Both the position numbers and the translations under genes were made by a program. From Rhodococcus sp. (in: high G+C Gram-positive bacteria) (lineage in GTDB: Bacteria; Actinomycetota; Actinomycetes; Mycobacteriales; Mycobacteriaceae): a stretch of DNA of 42,548 bases. Shown in pieces: positions 1 to 7,427 of this stretch; position 1 is the stretch's first letter, and each line of letters begins with the position of its first letter. The notes below the pieces were generated by a model that saw nothing but the letters and a program-made list of their open reading frames with translations, was not told the origin of the DNA and searched no databases. The DNA lies in NCBI RefSeq assembly GCF_023264675.1, contig NZ_JAHFVG010000050.1, positions 1-42,548 of the forward strand, read 5' to 3'.

Positions 1-58
1 TCCAGCGCCGATGGTACTGCACTCGACAGGGTGTGGGAGAGTAGGACACCGCCGAACA
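1..58 (+). rRNA. rrf: 5S ribosomal RNA, 3' part
   Basis: The first 58 bases match the 3' half of an actinobacterial 5S rRNA: the helix IV/V region with GCGCCGATGGTACTGC, the GGTGTGGGAGAGTAGGACAC segment, and the 3' closing strand ending CCGCCGAACA. The 5' half and the 16S and 23S genes lie outside the window to the left. A strong hairpin follows 12 bases later, as expected for the end of an rrn operon. The 3' end at 58 is set by analogy with mycobacterial 5S rRNA and could be off by a base or two. Confidence 0.93.
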
Positions 59-70
59 CTATTTCCAGGG

Positions 71-104
71 AGCCCCTGAACCACACTGTGGTTCAGGGGC
101 TTTC
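71..104 (+). terminator. Intrinsic terminator of the rRNA operon
   Basis: A perfect 14-bp stem (71-84 with 88-101) closes a 3-base loop and is followed by a short T run (101-103). It starts 12 bases after the 5S rRNA end, so it most likely ends rRNA operon transcription. Confidence 0.9.
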
Positions 105-130
105 TGCATTCCACCCCCCAACATTTCCAC

Positions 131-500
131 GCACAAGCACGTGCATTTGTGGCATCCGATTGCCGGCCCCCGATCTCTACGCACACGCACGTGCATTCGC
201 GCCATCAGCACCAAGCCGGCCCCGTCGCTACGCAAACGCACGTGCATTGGTGGCATCCGATCGCCGGCGTCCTGGCTCGACGCAAACGCACGTGCATCGG
301 TGACATCCGATCGCCGACCCCCACGATCCACGCAAACGCACGTGCATTCTGGTCGATCCGATCGCCGGCCCCAATCTCTACGCACACGCACGTGCATTGG
401 TGACATCCGATTGCCGGCGTCCTGGCTCAACGCGAACGCACGTGCATTGGTGGCATCCGATTGCCGGCGTCCTGGCTCAACGCAAACGCACGTGCTTTGG
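131..500. repeat. Tandem array of eight 50-bp units with a GCACGTGC palindrome
   Basis: The 8-bp palindrome GCACGTGC occurs at 137, 187, 238, 288, 338, 388, 438 and 488, with spacings of 50 or 51 bases. Each unit begins CGCAAACGCACGTGCATT, continues with a conserved block resembling GGTGACATCCGATCGCCGGC, and ends in a variable 12-base piece of two main kinds (GTCCTGGCTCRA or CCCCRATCTCTA). The eighth unit decays after the palindrome. The array fills the gap between the rrn terminator and the 3' end of the adenylate cyclase gene. Open reading frames across it on both strands are artefacts, because 50 is not a multiple of three. The function is unknown. No coding gene is seen between 59 and 580. 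Confidence 0.92.
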
Positions 501-580
501 CGCGATCTACGGCTCTGCCGCTCCGATTCTGCGCGCACCCATGGGCGGCGCCTGCCTACACGCCGCGTTGCTAGCCAGCG

Positions 581-2134
581 TCAGGCCGCCGGACTTGCCA
601 GCACTGTCTCTTCCGACCGTCCTCGGAGCGTCACGCTGTCTCCGAAAGTCCACAGAGCGGCTTCGTCGGCCGATGCGCCGGTGACTGTGACCTTGGATGC
701 CAGGATTGCGCCCGGCGCATTCTTGGCGAGGTCGGACAACCGTGCGGCTTCGTTGACGGGGTCTCCGATGACGGTGTATTCGAATCGGGACTTTGCTCCC
801 ACGTTGCCGGCGACGGCACGTCCTGAAGCAACACCGACGGCGGCGCTGCACTCGGGGACTTCGTCGAGCAACCTGGCGCTGATATTGCGGGCCGCGGCGA
901 GCGCGGATCCGCAGTGGTCGTCGATTTCGCCTGGGGCGCCGAAGATCGCGAGCGCAGCGTCACCCTCGAACTTGTTGATGAACCCGCCGTGCTCGTCGAC
1001 CTCGTCGACGACTACAGCGAAGAATCGATTGAGCAGCGCAACCACTTCCGATGGTGGCCGTGATGCGGCGAGCTCGGTCGAACCGACGAGATCGATGAAG
1101 AAGACGGCGATATCTCGCTCCTCGCCGCCGAGTTCGGGGTTCTTGGTCAGTGCCGCTTCCGCGACCTCGTGACCGACGTGGCGTCCGAACAGGTCGCGAA
1201 TTTTCTCGCGCTCCCGCACACCGTCGGCCATTCTGTTGAAACCGCTTTGAAGCTCGCCGAGTTCGGTGCCGTCGTACACAGCGAGATGAACGTCCATGTT
1301 CCCGCGCTCGACTTCGGCCATTCCGGAACGGACATTGCGGATCGGAGCGGTGGTGGCGAATCCTCCGAGCAGTGTCAGAAAGAATCCGAAGACGAGGGTG
1401 ATGCCACCGAGCGACAGGATGGCCACGGCCAACTGCGTCGAATTGGACGCGTACGGCCGGATGAAACTGAAGATCGCGATGATCATCAGGCCGGCAACGG
1501 GGACACCGGTCCCCAGAATCCAGGACAGAATAGATCGACCCATGACACCCGCGATACGGATACGTCGAGGGTCACCCGCTTCCAGCGCTCGCGCTGCAGC
1601 GGGTCTCAAGGCGAACTCACTCAGTAGATAGCTGAACGCGCACACCACGGTGCCGCCGGCGCCGATTGTGAAGGCAACCTTGGGAATCGACTGCGGATCG
1701 ATTATCCCGTCGACCGTGGTGATCAGAACCAGGCCGCCCGTCCACAGCAGGATCTGCACGCGAGTGAGCTGCCACGGCATCGACAGGGTGGTCACCTGTT
1801 CCTTGCGCGTTGGCTTCCTGTCCTCGATGGCCCATCGAAGAGATCGGAGTGCTCTCGTTGTGCCCCACACGGCTCCGAAGAGAAACGCGAGTGCGACATA
1901 CACCGGGATGACGATGAAGTTGACCCACCAATACTCGGTGGGCTCGAGAACATCCGGGCCCGGAACCACGACGCTGACCAGTGTGCCGACGATGACCGCG
2001 CCGATCAGGTTCGAGCACAGCAGGAACGTCGTCAGAAGAATTTGGACTCGAACGCGGCGCCGTCGGGGGGACTCGGATGTGTCGCCGAGAAGGCGAGATC
2101 CGAGAGGCGCGGCGGATCGTCTCAGTTGCGGCAT
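581..2134 (-). CDS. Membrane-bound class III adenylate cyclase with HAMP domain
   Basis: Makes cAMP from ATP at the inner face of the membrane. The N-terminal half holds about six hydrophobic segments (roughly residues 30-260). A HAMP linker follows (APIRNVRSGMAEVERGN... to about 315) and then a class III catalytic domain (about 335-500). All canonical catalytic positions are visible: metal-binding Asp in FFIDLVGST and FEGDA, Lys in NKFEGD and Asp in VIGDPVN for adenine recognition, and the transition-state Asn and Arg in NEAARL. It is therefore expected to be active and to prefer ATP. The family is that of mycobacterial Rv1318c/Rv1319c/Rv1320c, and the place beside nucS and the rRNA operon agrees. 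The start used is the ATG at 2134; an in-frame GTG at 2143 is possible, but it lies directly against a likely -10 box (TAGTCT, 2144-2149). The gene is divergent from nucS across only 42 bases. Confidence 0.9.
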   Translation of the reverse strand: MPQLRRSAAPLGSRLLGDTSESPRRRRVRVQILLTTFLLCSNLIGAVIVGTLVSVVVPGPDVLEPTEYWWVNFIVIPVYVALAFLFGAVWGTTRALRSLRWAIEDRKPTRKEQVTTLSMPWQLTRVQILLWTGGLVLITTVDGIIDPQSIPKVAFTIGAGGTVVCAFSYLLSEFALRPAAARALEAGDPRRIRIAGVMGRSILSWILGTGVPVAGLMIIAIFSFIRPYASNSTQLAVAILSLGGITLVFGFFLTLLGGFATTAPIRNVRSGMAEVERGNMDVHLAVYDGTELGELQSGFNRMADGVREREKIRDLFGRHVGHEVAEAALTKNPELGGEERDIAVFFIDLVGSTELAASRPPSEVVALLNRFFAVVVDEVDEHGGFINKFEGDAALAIFGAPGEIDDHCGSALAAARNISARLLDEVPECSAAVGVASGRAVAGNVGAKSRFEYTVIGDPVNEAARLSDLAKNAPGAILASKVTVTGASADEAALWTFGDSVTLRGRSEETVLASPAA

Positions 2135-2164
2135 GGTGGTCACAGACTATCGGTCGGTTTGGCT

Positions 2165-2170
2165 TAGGGT
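2165..2170 (+). promoter_or_regulatory. -10 box of a leaderless nucS promoter
   Basis: TAGGGT lies six bases before the GTG of nucS at 2177, the spacing expected when transcription begins at the start codon. Its -35 position (about 2142-2147) falls on the candidate -10 (2144-2149) of the divergent cyclase gene. Confidence 0.55.
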
Positions 2171-2176
2171 GGTCAA

Positions 2177-2848
2177 GTGCGTCTTGTTATTGCTCGTTGC
2201 CAAGTGGACTATGTCGGACGGCTCACCGCTCACCTTCCTCCTGCTCGCAGACTGCTTCTCGTGAAGTCCGACGGGTCAGTGAGCGTGCACGCCGATGATC
2301 GCGCCTACAAGCCGCTCAACTGGATGAGTCCGCCGTGCTGGATGGTGGAAACGACCGAGGACGGGTCGACCAAGTGGGTCGTCACCAACAAGGCAGGCGA
2401 AGAACTGCGCATCACGATCGACGACGTCGAGCTCGATTCGAGCCACGAACTCGGAATCGACCCTGGCTTGATCAAAGACGGCGTCGAGTCGCACCTTCAG
2501 GAATTGCTCGCCGAACATGTGGAGACTCTGGGCGAGGGATACACGCTCGTCCGCCGGGAGTACATGACCGCGATCGGGCCCGTCGACCTGCTGTGCCGCA
2601 ATGCGGACGGCGGAACGGTTGCCGTCGAGATCAAACGGCGCGGGGAGATCGACGGCGTCGAGCAGTTGACGCGCTACCTCGAACTGCTGAACCGCGATCC
2701 AGTGTTGGCGCCGGTGAGTGGAGTGTTCGCAGCGCAGGTGATCAAGCCGCAGGCCAAGACGCTTGCCGTCGATCGCGGAATCCGCTGTCTCACTCTGGAC
2801 TACGACATTCTCCGCGGTACCGAAAGTACCGAATTCAGACTCTTCTGA
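2177..2848 (+). CDS. nucS: Mismatch-specific endonuclease NucS (EndoMS)
   Basis: Cuts both strands at mismatched bases. In actinobacteria without MutS/MutL this enzyme provides non-canonical mismatch repair, working with the sliding clamp. The 223-residue product matches mycobacterial NucS closely and has the usual length. The N-terminal DNA-binding half begins MRLVIARC and contains ADDRAYKPLNWMSPP. The C-terminal RecB-like nuclease core carries Asp137 (GPVDLL), Glu151 and Lys153 (VEIKRRG). The extreme C-terminus, EFRLF, resembles the clamp-binding tail of the family. The start is a GTG with no Shine-Dalgarno sequence but with a -10 box six bases upstream, so the mRNA is probably leaderless. 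The counterpart is M. tuberculosis Rv1321. Confidence 0.97.
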   Translation: MRLVIARCQVDYVGRLTAHLPPARRLLLVKSDGSVSVHADDRAYKPLNWMSPPCWMVETTEDGSTKWVVTNKAGEELRITIDDVELDSSHELGIDPGLIKDGVESHLQELLAEHVETLGEGYTLVRREYMTAIGPVDLLCRNADGGTVAVEIKRRGEIDGVEQLTRYLELLNRDPVLAPVSGVFAAQVIKPQAKTLAVDRGIRCLTLDYDILRGTESTEFRLF

Positions 2849-2858
2849 CTCGACCTTT

Positions 2859-2864
2859 TACACT
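2859..2864 (+). promoter_or_regulatory. -10 box of a leaderless promoter
   Basis: TACACT stands six bases before the GTG at 2871, just after the nucS stop codon. It suggests that the small downstream gene has its own transcript. Confidence 0.45.
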
Positions 2865-2870
2865 CGATGC

Positions 2871-3197
2871 GTGCCGCGTAGGAATCACGACCGCAAAGCG
2901 AACCGGAAGAACGCCGGTGCGCGTGATTCGCGTCCCGACTCATTGATGGGTGGCGCACGCATCGAAGCAGGCCCGTCGGGTTGGTCCGACGAGGAATTCA
3001 CGATGCGAACGGTGCCGGGCAACCGTGCGACCAAGACGTACCGGTGCCCCGGGTGCGACCACGAAATCAGGCCGGGGGTCGCGCACGTCGTCGCGTGGCC
3101 GGCGGACGAACTCGGAGGCCCGGACAACCGTCGCCACTGGCACTCGGGCTGTTGGTCCGGCCGGGGAACCAGAGGCCTGACGCGGCGCTGGTCCTGA
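2871..3197 (+). CDS. Small conserved actinobacterial protein with a Cys-x2-Cys zinc-ribbon-like centre
   Basis: Product of 108 residues. A basic N-terminus (PRRNHDRKANRKN) is followed by a centre with YRCPGCDHEI, HVVAWP and RRHWHSGCW. The CxxC pair plus later His and Cys residues look like a small metal-binding fold. I recognise it as a family often labelled 'ATP/GTP-binding protein' in actinobacterial genomes, but no nucleotide-binding motif is visible and I do not assign that function. It lies between nucS and the DivIVA-like gene, in the place of M. tuberculosis Rv1322, though I cannot confirm homology. The GTG start is supported by a -10 box six bases upstream. The stop codon lies inside a hairpin that probably ends the transcript. 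Confidence 0.8.
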   Translation: MPRRNHDRKANRKNAGARDSRPDSLMGGARIEAGPSGWSDEEFTMRTVPGNRATKTYRCPGCDHEIRPGVAHVVAWPADELGGPDNRRHWHSGCWSGRGTRGLTRRWS

Positions 3198-3209
3198 TCG
3201 ACCAGCGCC
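3184..3209. terminator. Hairpin between converging genes
   Basis: A perfect 10-bp stem (GGCGCTGGTC at 3184-3193 with its complement at 3200-3209) closes a 6-base loop. It overlaps the stop codon of the upstream gene and ends 10 bases before the stop of the converging DivIVA-like gene. No T run is seen, which is common for actinobacterial terminators, and it could serve both strands. Confidence 0.55.
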
Positions 3210-3219
3210 GTACGTCACG

Positions 3220-4152
3220 TCAGGAGGAGGCGTCGGCCTTCTGCTTGCTGTCGGACTCGTCGTCCTTGTCGAGCATCGTTGCGGCGCCCTCGGGTGAATC
3301 GAGAAGCTCGCTCTCGCGATTGACCGATGCGAGCATCGCCGGCACAGAGTCCAACTGACCTCGAATGCCGAGGAGCTGAGCCAGTACGCGGCTGCGAAGG
3401 ACCCGAAGCTCTTCGGCGAGTTCCTTCGAATGCGCGATGCGTCGTTCCGATTGCTCGGTAGCTGCCTGGAGGCGGCGAGTCGCCTCGGTAGTCGCCTCTT
3501 CGATGCGATGAGCAGCATCGGCCTTGCTGGACGATTCGAGATCCTCCAGAGCCGCGAGAATCTTGGTGCGACGGTCGGCCATCGTGATCTCGAAGTCGTC
3601 CTGCACCTTGCCGCGCTTGGCCTCGGACTCGGCAGCGAGCTGATCGCGTTCGGCCTGAGCAGCCTCGACCACCCGAGCTGCTTCGGTGCGTGCCTGCGCC
3701 ATCGTCTGCTCGTGCTCGGTCTCGAGAGCCGATCGACGCTCCTCGAGTTCGGCGACCAGAGACTCGTGCCGACCGCGGAGCCGTGCGCTTTCCTGTTCGG
3801 CGACCGAAACCATCTCTTCGGCTTCCGAGTGCGCCTTCGCGCGAACTTCCGACGCCTCGTCCGATGCAAGGCGCAGCATCCGCGAGATGCGGTCGCTCAT
3901 TCCTTCGGCGGTGGTGGGAGGTACCGACAGTCGGTCGATGTCTTTGCGGAGTTCGTCGATTTCGTCGCGTGCATCGTCCAACTGCTTGGCCAGGTCACGG
4001 GCTTGCGACGCCGCCGCATCCCGATCGGCGGTCGTCAGGCGAAGCTCGGCATCGAACCGTTCGAAATAGTTGGTGACTTCGTCGCGGTCGAATCCCTTAC
4101 GTACGAGGGTGAAGGGAAGTTGCACACCGGTTCGCTCTTGCTCGTTGGCCAT
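3220..4152 (-). CDS. DivIVA/Wag31-type coiled-coil protein
   Basis: Product of 310 residues. The first 45 or so (LPFTLVRKGFDRDEVTNYFERFDAELRL) match the DivIVA N-terminal region, which recognises curved membrane in polar growth and division proteins. The rest, about residues 40-290, is almost entirely charged coiled coil rich in Ala, Glu, Arg and Gln, and the tail is acidic (DKDDESDSKQKADASS). A role in cell-pole or envelope organisation is inferred; it is not Wag31 itself, which normally lies in the dcw cluster. The ATG at 4152 is preferred to an in-frame TTG at 4161 because a TAAATT -10 box stands seven bases upstream of the ATG and would overlap the TTG. The epimerase gene lies upstream on the same strand. 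Confidence 0.8.
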   Translation of the reverse strand: MANEQERTGVQLPFTLVRKGFDRDEVTNYFERFDAELRLTTADRDAAASQARDLAKQLDDARDEIDELRKDIDRLSVPPTTAEGMSDRISRMLRLASDEASEVRAKAHSEAEEMVSVAEQESARLRGRHESLVAELEERRSALETEHEQTMAQARTEAARVVEAAQAERDQLAAESEAKRGKVQDDFEITMADRRTKILAALEDLESSSKADAAHRIEEATTEATRRLQAATEQSERRIAHSKELAEELRVLRSRVLAQLLGIRGQLDSVPAMLASVNRESELLDSPEGAATMLDKDDESDSKQKADASS

Positions 4153-4159
4153 GGCGGTC

Positions 4160-4165
4160 AATTTA
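4160..4165 (-). promoter_or_regulatory. -10 box of a leaderless promoter (DivIVA-like gene)
   Basis: TAAATT on the minus strand is seven bases before the ATG at 4152. No Shine-Dalgarno sequence is present. Confidence 0.5.
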
Positions 4166-4197
4166 CCGGTGCGTAGGGTGCAGGGCCAGACGGTAGG

Positions 4198-4677
4198 TCA
4201 ATGAATCGGACTTTTGGTTGGTTCTACCAATTCGATCAAGACGCCACCTGCATCTTTAGGGTGAACGAAATTGATCCGAGAGTCTGCAGTTCCACGTCGG
4301 GGCGCGTCGTAGAGCAGTCGAACGCCGCGACTGCGAAGTTCGTCCGAGATCTCGTCGATGTCGGTCACCCGGTACGCGAGCTGTTGTAGTCCCGGTCCGT
4401 TGCGCCCGATGAACTTGGCGATGGTCGAGTTCTCGTCGAGCGGAGCCAGCAATTGCAGGGCGGTGGAACCGTCGGCGGCCCCGGGGAACGAGAGCATTGC
4501 TTCCCGTACTCCCTGGCCTTCGTTGATTTCTTCGTGCACGGCGATCATTCCAAGGTGATCGGTGTACCACGCGATCGCTACATCGAGGTCGGGGACGGCG
4601 ATACCAGCGTGGTCGATCGCAGTGACGAGATCTGCGCGAATGGGGAGTCCGGTGGAGGACGGCGTGGTCGAGGTCAT
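4198..4677 (-). CDS. mce: Methylmalonyl-CoA epimerase
   Basis: Converts (S)- to (R)-methylmalonyl-CoA on the way from propionyl-CoA to succinyl-CoA. Product of 159 residues, a normal length for this two-module glyoxalase/bleomycin-resistance fold. Likely metal ligands are His in AIDHAGIAV, Gln in LQQLAYRV and Glu in LIELVEPT; HPKDAGGVLIELVEP is a strong family signature. It is divergent from the thiolase fadA4, as in M. tuberculosis (Rv1322A/Rv1323). The short Ser/Thr-rich N-terminus is not conserved. The ATG start lies seven bases after a TAACGT -10 box, suggesting a leaderless mRNA. The name mce here means the epimerase, not the mammalian-cell-entry genes. Confidence 0.93.
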   Translation of the reverse strand: MTSTTPSSTGLPIRADLVTAIDHAGIAVPDLDVAIAWYTDHLGMIAVHEEINEGQGVREAMLSFPGAADGSTALQLLAPLDENSTIAKFIGRNGPGLQQLAYRVTDIDEISDELRSRGVRLLYDAPRRGTADSRINFVHPKDAGGVLIELVEPTKSPIH

Positions 4678-4684
4678 AGAGTCG

Positions 4685-4690
4685 ACGTTA
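4685..4690 (-). promoter_or_regulatory. -10 box of a leaderless promoter (epimerase gene)
   Basis: TAACGT on the minus strand is seven bases before the ATG at 4677. Confidence 0.5.
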
Positions 4691-4793
4691 GCGTCAGCTT
4701 CGTCGCACCGCTCACCGGGGTGATCGCTCTGTTCGCCGGTGCCGATGTGCAGAACGACGACTAACTTCCGTTGCTTATGGTTGGAGGAATAAC

Positions 4794-5984
<1,191 letters not shown>

Positions 5985-5992
5985 CGCGTGAG

Positions 5993-6030
5993 GTGGCTCT
6001 GGTCGATCCGCACGGTGAGACCAGAGCCAC
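5993..6030 (+). terminator. Terminator hairpin after fadA4
   Basis: A 12-bp perfect stem, GTGGCTCTGGTC at 5993-6004 with its complement at 6019-6030, begins 9 bases after the fadA4 stop codon. There is no U tract, so the call rests on position and stem strength. Confidence 0.6.
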
Positions 6031-6066
6031 TACATAGCGTCGTAGATCTCGGGCACAATAGTCGAT

Positions 6067-6432
6067 ATGCAGAACTTCTTCGACCTGAGCACCACCGCGA
6101 AACGTTTTCGCTTCATTGCAGTCCTCGAGGCCCTCACGTGGCTCGGACTGTTGATCGGAATGGCGTTCAAGTACATCCCGGCGGACGGAAACGAGATCGG
6201 CGTCAAGATCTTCGGACCGGTCCACGGGGCTGTGTTCGTCATCTACCTGATCGTCACGCTCGCCACTGCCATCAAGCTTCGTTGGAGCGCCGTCACCACG
6301 ATCGTCGCGGCCGCTGCCAGCATCCCGCCCTTCGGCACGGTGATCTTCGAGGTGTGGGCCGCCCGCAACGGCCACCTCGCCGAGCTCAACACGGATCAAG
6401 TGCCCGTGACGAAGGACGCAGGCATCGCCTGA
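6067..6432 (+). CDS. DUF3817 membrane protein
   Basis: Product of 121 residues with about three hydrophobic segments (near 15-35, 50-75 and 76-95). Motifs such as FRFIAVLEALTWLGLLIG and GPVHGAVFVIYLI place it in the DUF3817 family of small actinobacterial membrane proteins, whose function is unknown. A second DUF3817 protein is encoded at 25,273-25,620 on the other strand; only that one has the Rv1342c-like context. No Shine-Dalgarno sequence is clear; an AATAGT hexamer ends four bases before the ATG. The gene sits alone between the fadA4 terminator and the thioredoxin-like gene. Confidence 0.85.
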   Translation: MQNFFDLSTTAKRFRFIAVLEALTWLGLLIGMAFKYIPADGNEIGVKIFGPVHGAVFVIYLIVTLATAIKLRWSAVTTIVAAAASIPPFGTVIFEVWAARNGHLAELNTDQVPVTKDAGIA

Positions 6433-6481
6433 CCGACCTCACTGGTAGTGACAGGACCGGGTTAGTGACAAACTAGAGGGC

Positions 6482-7426
6482 GTGACTCGACCCGGTTCTC
6501 GCTCGTCAGCCCGCCCCCCAGCAGCCGTACCGGCCTCCATCGCTGGTGCCGTCGATCTCTCGGCACTGAAAGATCGTCCAGCGCCGCCGCCCGCAAGCGG
6601 AACCGACGACGGCACCGACGGTGTGCCGCCCATCGTCGATGTGACAACGGCCACGTTCGAGGACGAAGTGCTTCGGCGCTCGTCTCAGGTTCCTGTCATC
6701 GTCGATCTCGGATCGCCGCGTTCCCCGCAGTCGGTCGAGCTCACCCGTCAGCTCGGTCAGTTGGCCCTCGAAGCGAACGGCGCCTGGATCCACGCACGCG
6801 TCGACGTCGACAGCAACCCGCAGATCGCCCAAGCCTTCGGCGTCCAGGCAATACCGACGGTCGTCGCCGTTGCCGGCGGTCAGCCACTGGCCGATTTCCA
6901 GGGCTCACAACCGGACGAGCAGCTTCGCAAGTGGCTCGAAGCCATCGAGCAGGCCACCGCCGGAAAACTCACCGGCCCTCCGGGAGCCGCACCGACCGAG
7001 GACGAGCCGGAGCCGGAGGACCCGCGGCTCGTCGCTGCCGAACAAGCCCTCGACGATGGTGATTTCGACAAGGCCATCGCCGAGTACGAGGCCATCATCG
7101 AAGCCGAGCCGGCCAATGCCGACGCCAAAGCCGCGCTCCGCCAGGTGAAGTTTCTCGCCAGGGTGCAGAGCGTCGACGTCGATGCCGTCGCGAAGGCAGA
7201 TGCCGCACCGACCGACGTCGCCGCGCAGATCGAAGCCGCTGATGTCGAACTCTCGCAGCAGGATCCGGACGCTGCGTTCGGCCGTCTCATCGCCGGCGTG
7301 AAGCGCACCGCAGGGGACGAGCGCACAGCGCTGCGGACGCGGCTGCTCGAGCTGTTCGAACTCTTCGACGCCGCCGATCCGATTGTGGTCGCCGCCAGGC
7401 GAAAGCTGGCTTCGGCTCTCTACTGA
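6482..7426 (+). CDS. Thioredoxin-fold/TPR co-chaperone-like protein without active-site cysteines
   Basis: Product of 314 residues. A Pro/Ala-rich N-terminus (1-48) precedes a thioredoxin fold (about 50-155). The redox CxxC is replaced by Ser81-Pro-Gln-Ser84 (DLGSPRSPQS), while the cis-proline region AIPTVVAVAGG is kept. An acidic linker follows, then tetratricopeptide-like helices (DPRLVAAEQALDDGDFDKAIAEYEAIIEAEPANADAKAAL, shared with the YbbN/CnoX family). It therefore probably binds proteins rather than doing disulfide chemistry. It occupies the place of M. tuberculosis Rv1324. It starts at a GTG without a clear ribosome-binding site. Its stop lies one base from the stop of the converging metallopeptidase gene. 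Confidence 0.85.
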   Translation: MTRPGSRSSARPPAAVPASIAGAVDLSALKDRPAPPPASGTDDGTDGVPPIVDVTTATFEDEVLRRSSQVPVIVDLGSPRSPQSVELTRQLGQLALEANGAWIHARVDVDSNPQIAQAFGVQAIPTVVAVAGGQPLADFQGSQPDEQLRKWLEAIEQATAGKLTGPPGAAPTEDEPEPEDPRLVAAEQALDDGDFDKAIAEYEAIIEAEPANADAKAALRQVKFLARVQSVDVDAVAKADAAPTDVAAQIEAADVELSQQDPDAAFGRLIAGVKRTAGDERTALRTRLLELFELFDAADPIVVAARRKLASALY

Positions 7427-7427
7427 A

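Noticed and set aside
131..500. CRISPR array
   Set aside because: The variable pieces are only about 12 bases and resemble each other, the repeats themselves vary, and no cas genes are nearby.
59..538. Reading frames with repeated peptides on both strands of the 50-bp array
   Set aside because: The unit length is not a multiple of three, so the repeated peptides come from shifting frames; there is no ribosome-binding site and the frames run into neighbouring genes.
2871..3197. ATP/GTP-binding function for the small protein after nucS
   Set aside because: No Walker A or other nucleotide-binding motif is visible; the CxxC and His/Cys residues suggest a metal site instead.
6440..6449. CACTGGTAGT shared between 6440 and 26053 as a common operator
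   Set aside because: A single shared 10-mer in 42 kb is expected by chance, and the flanking dyads differ.
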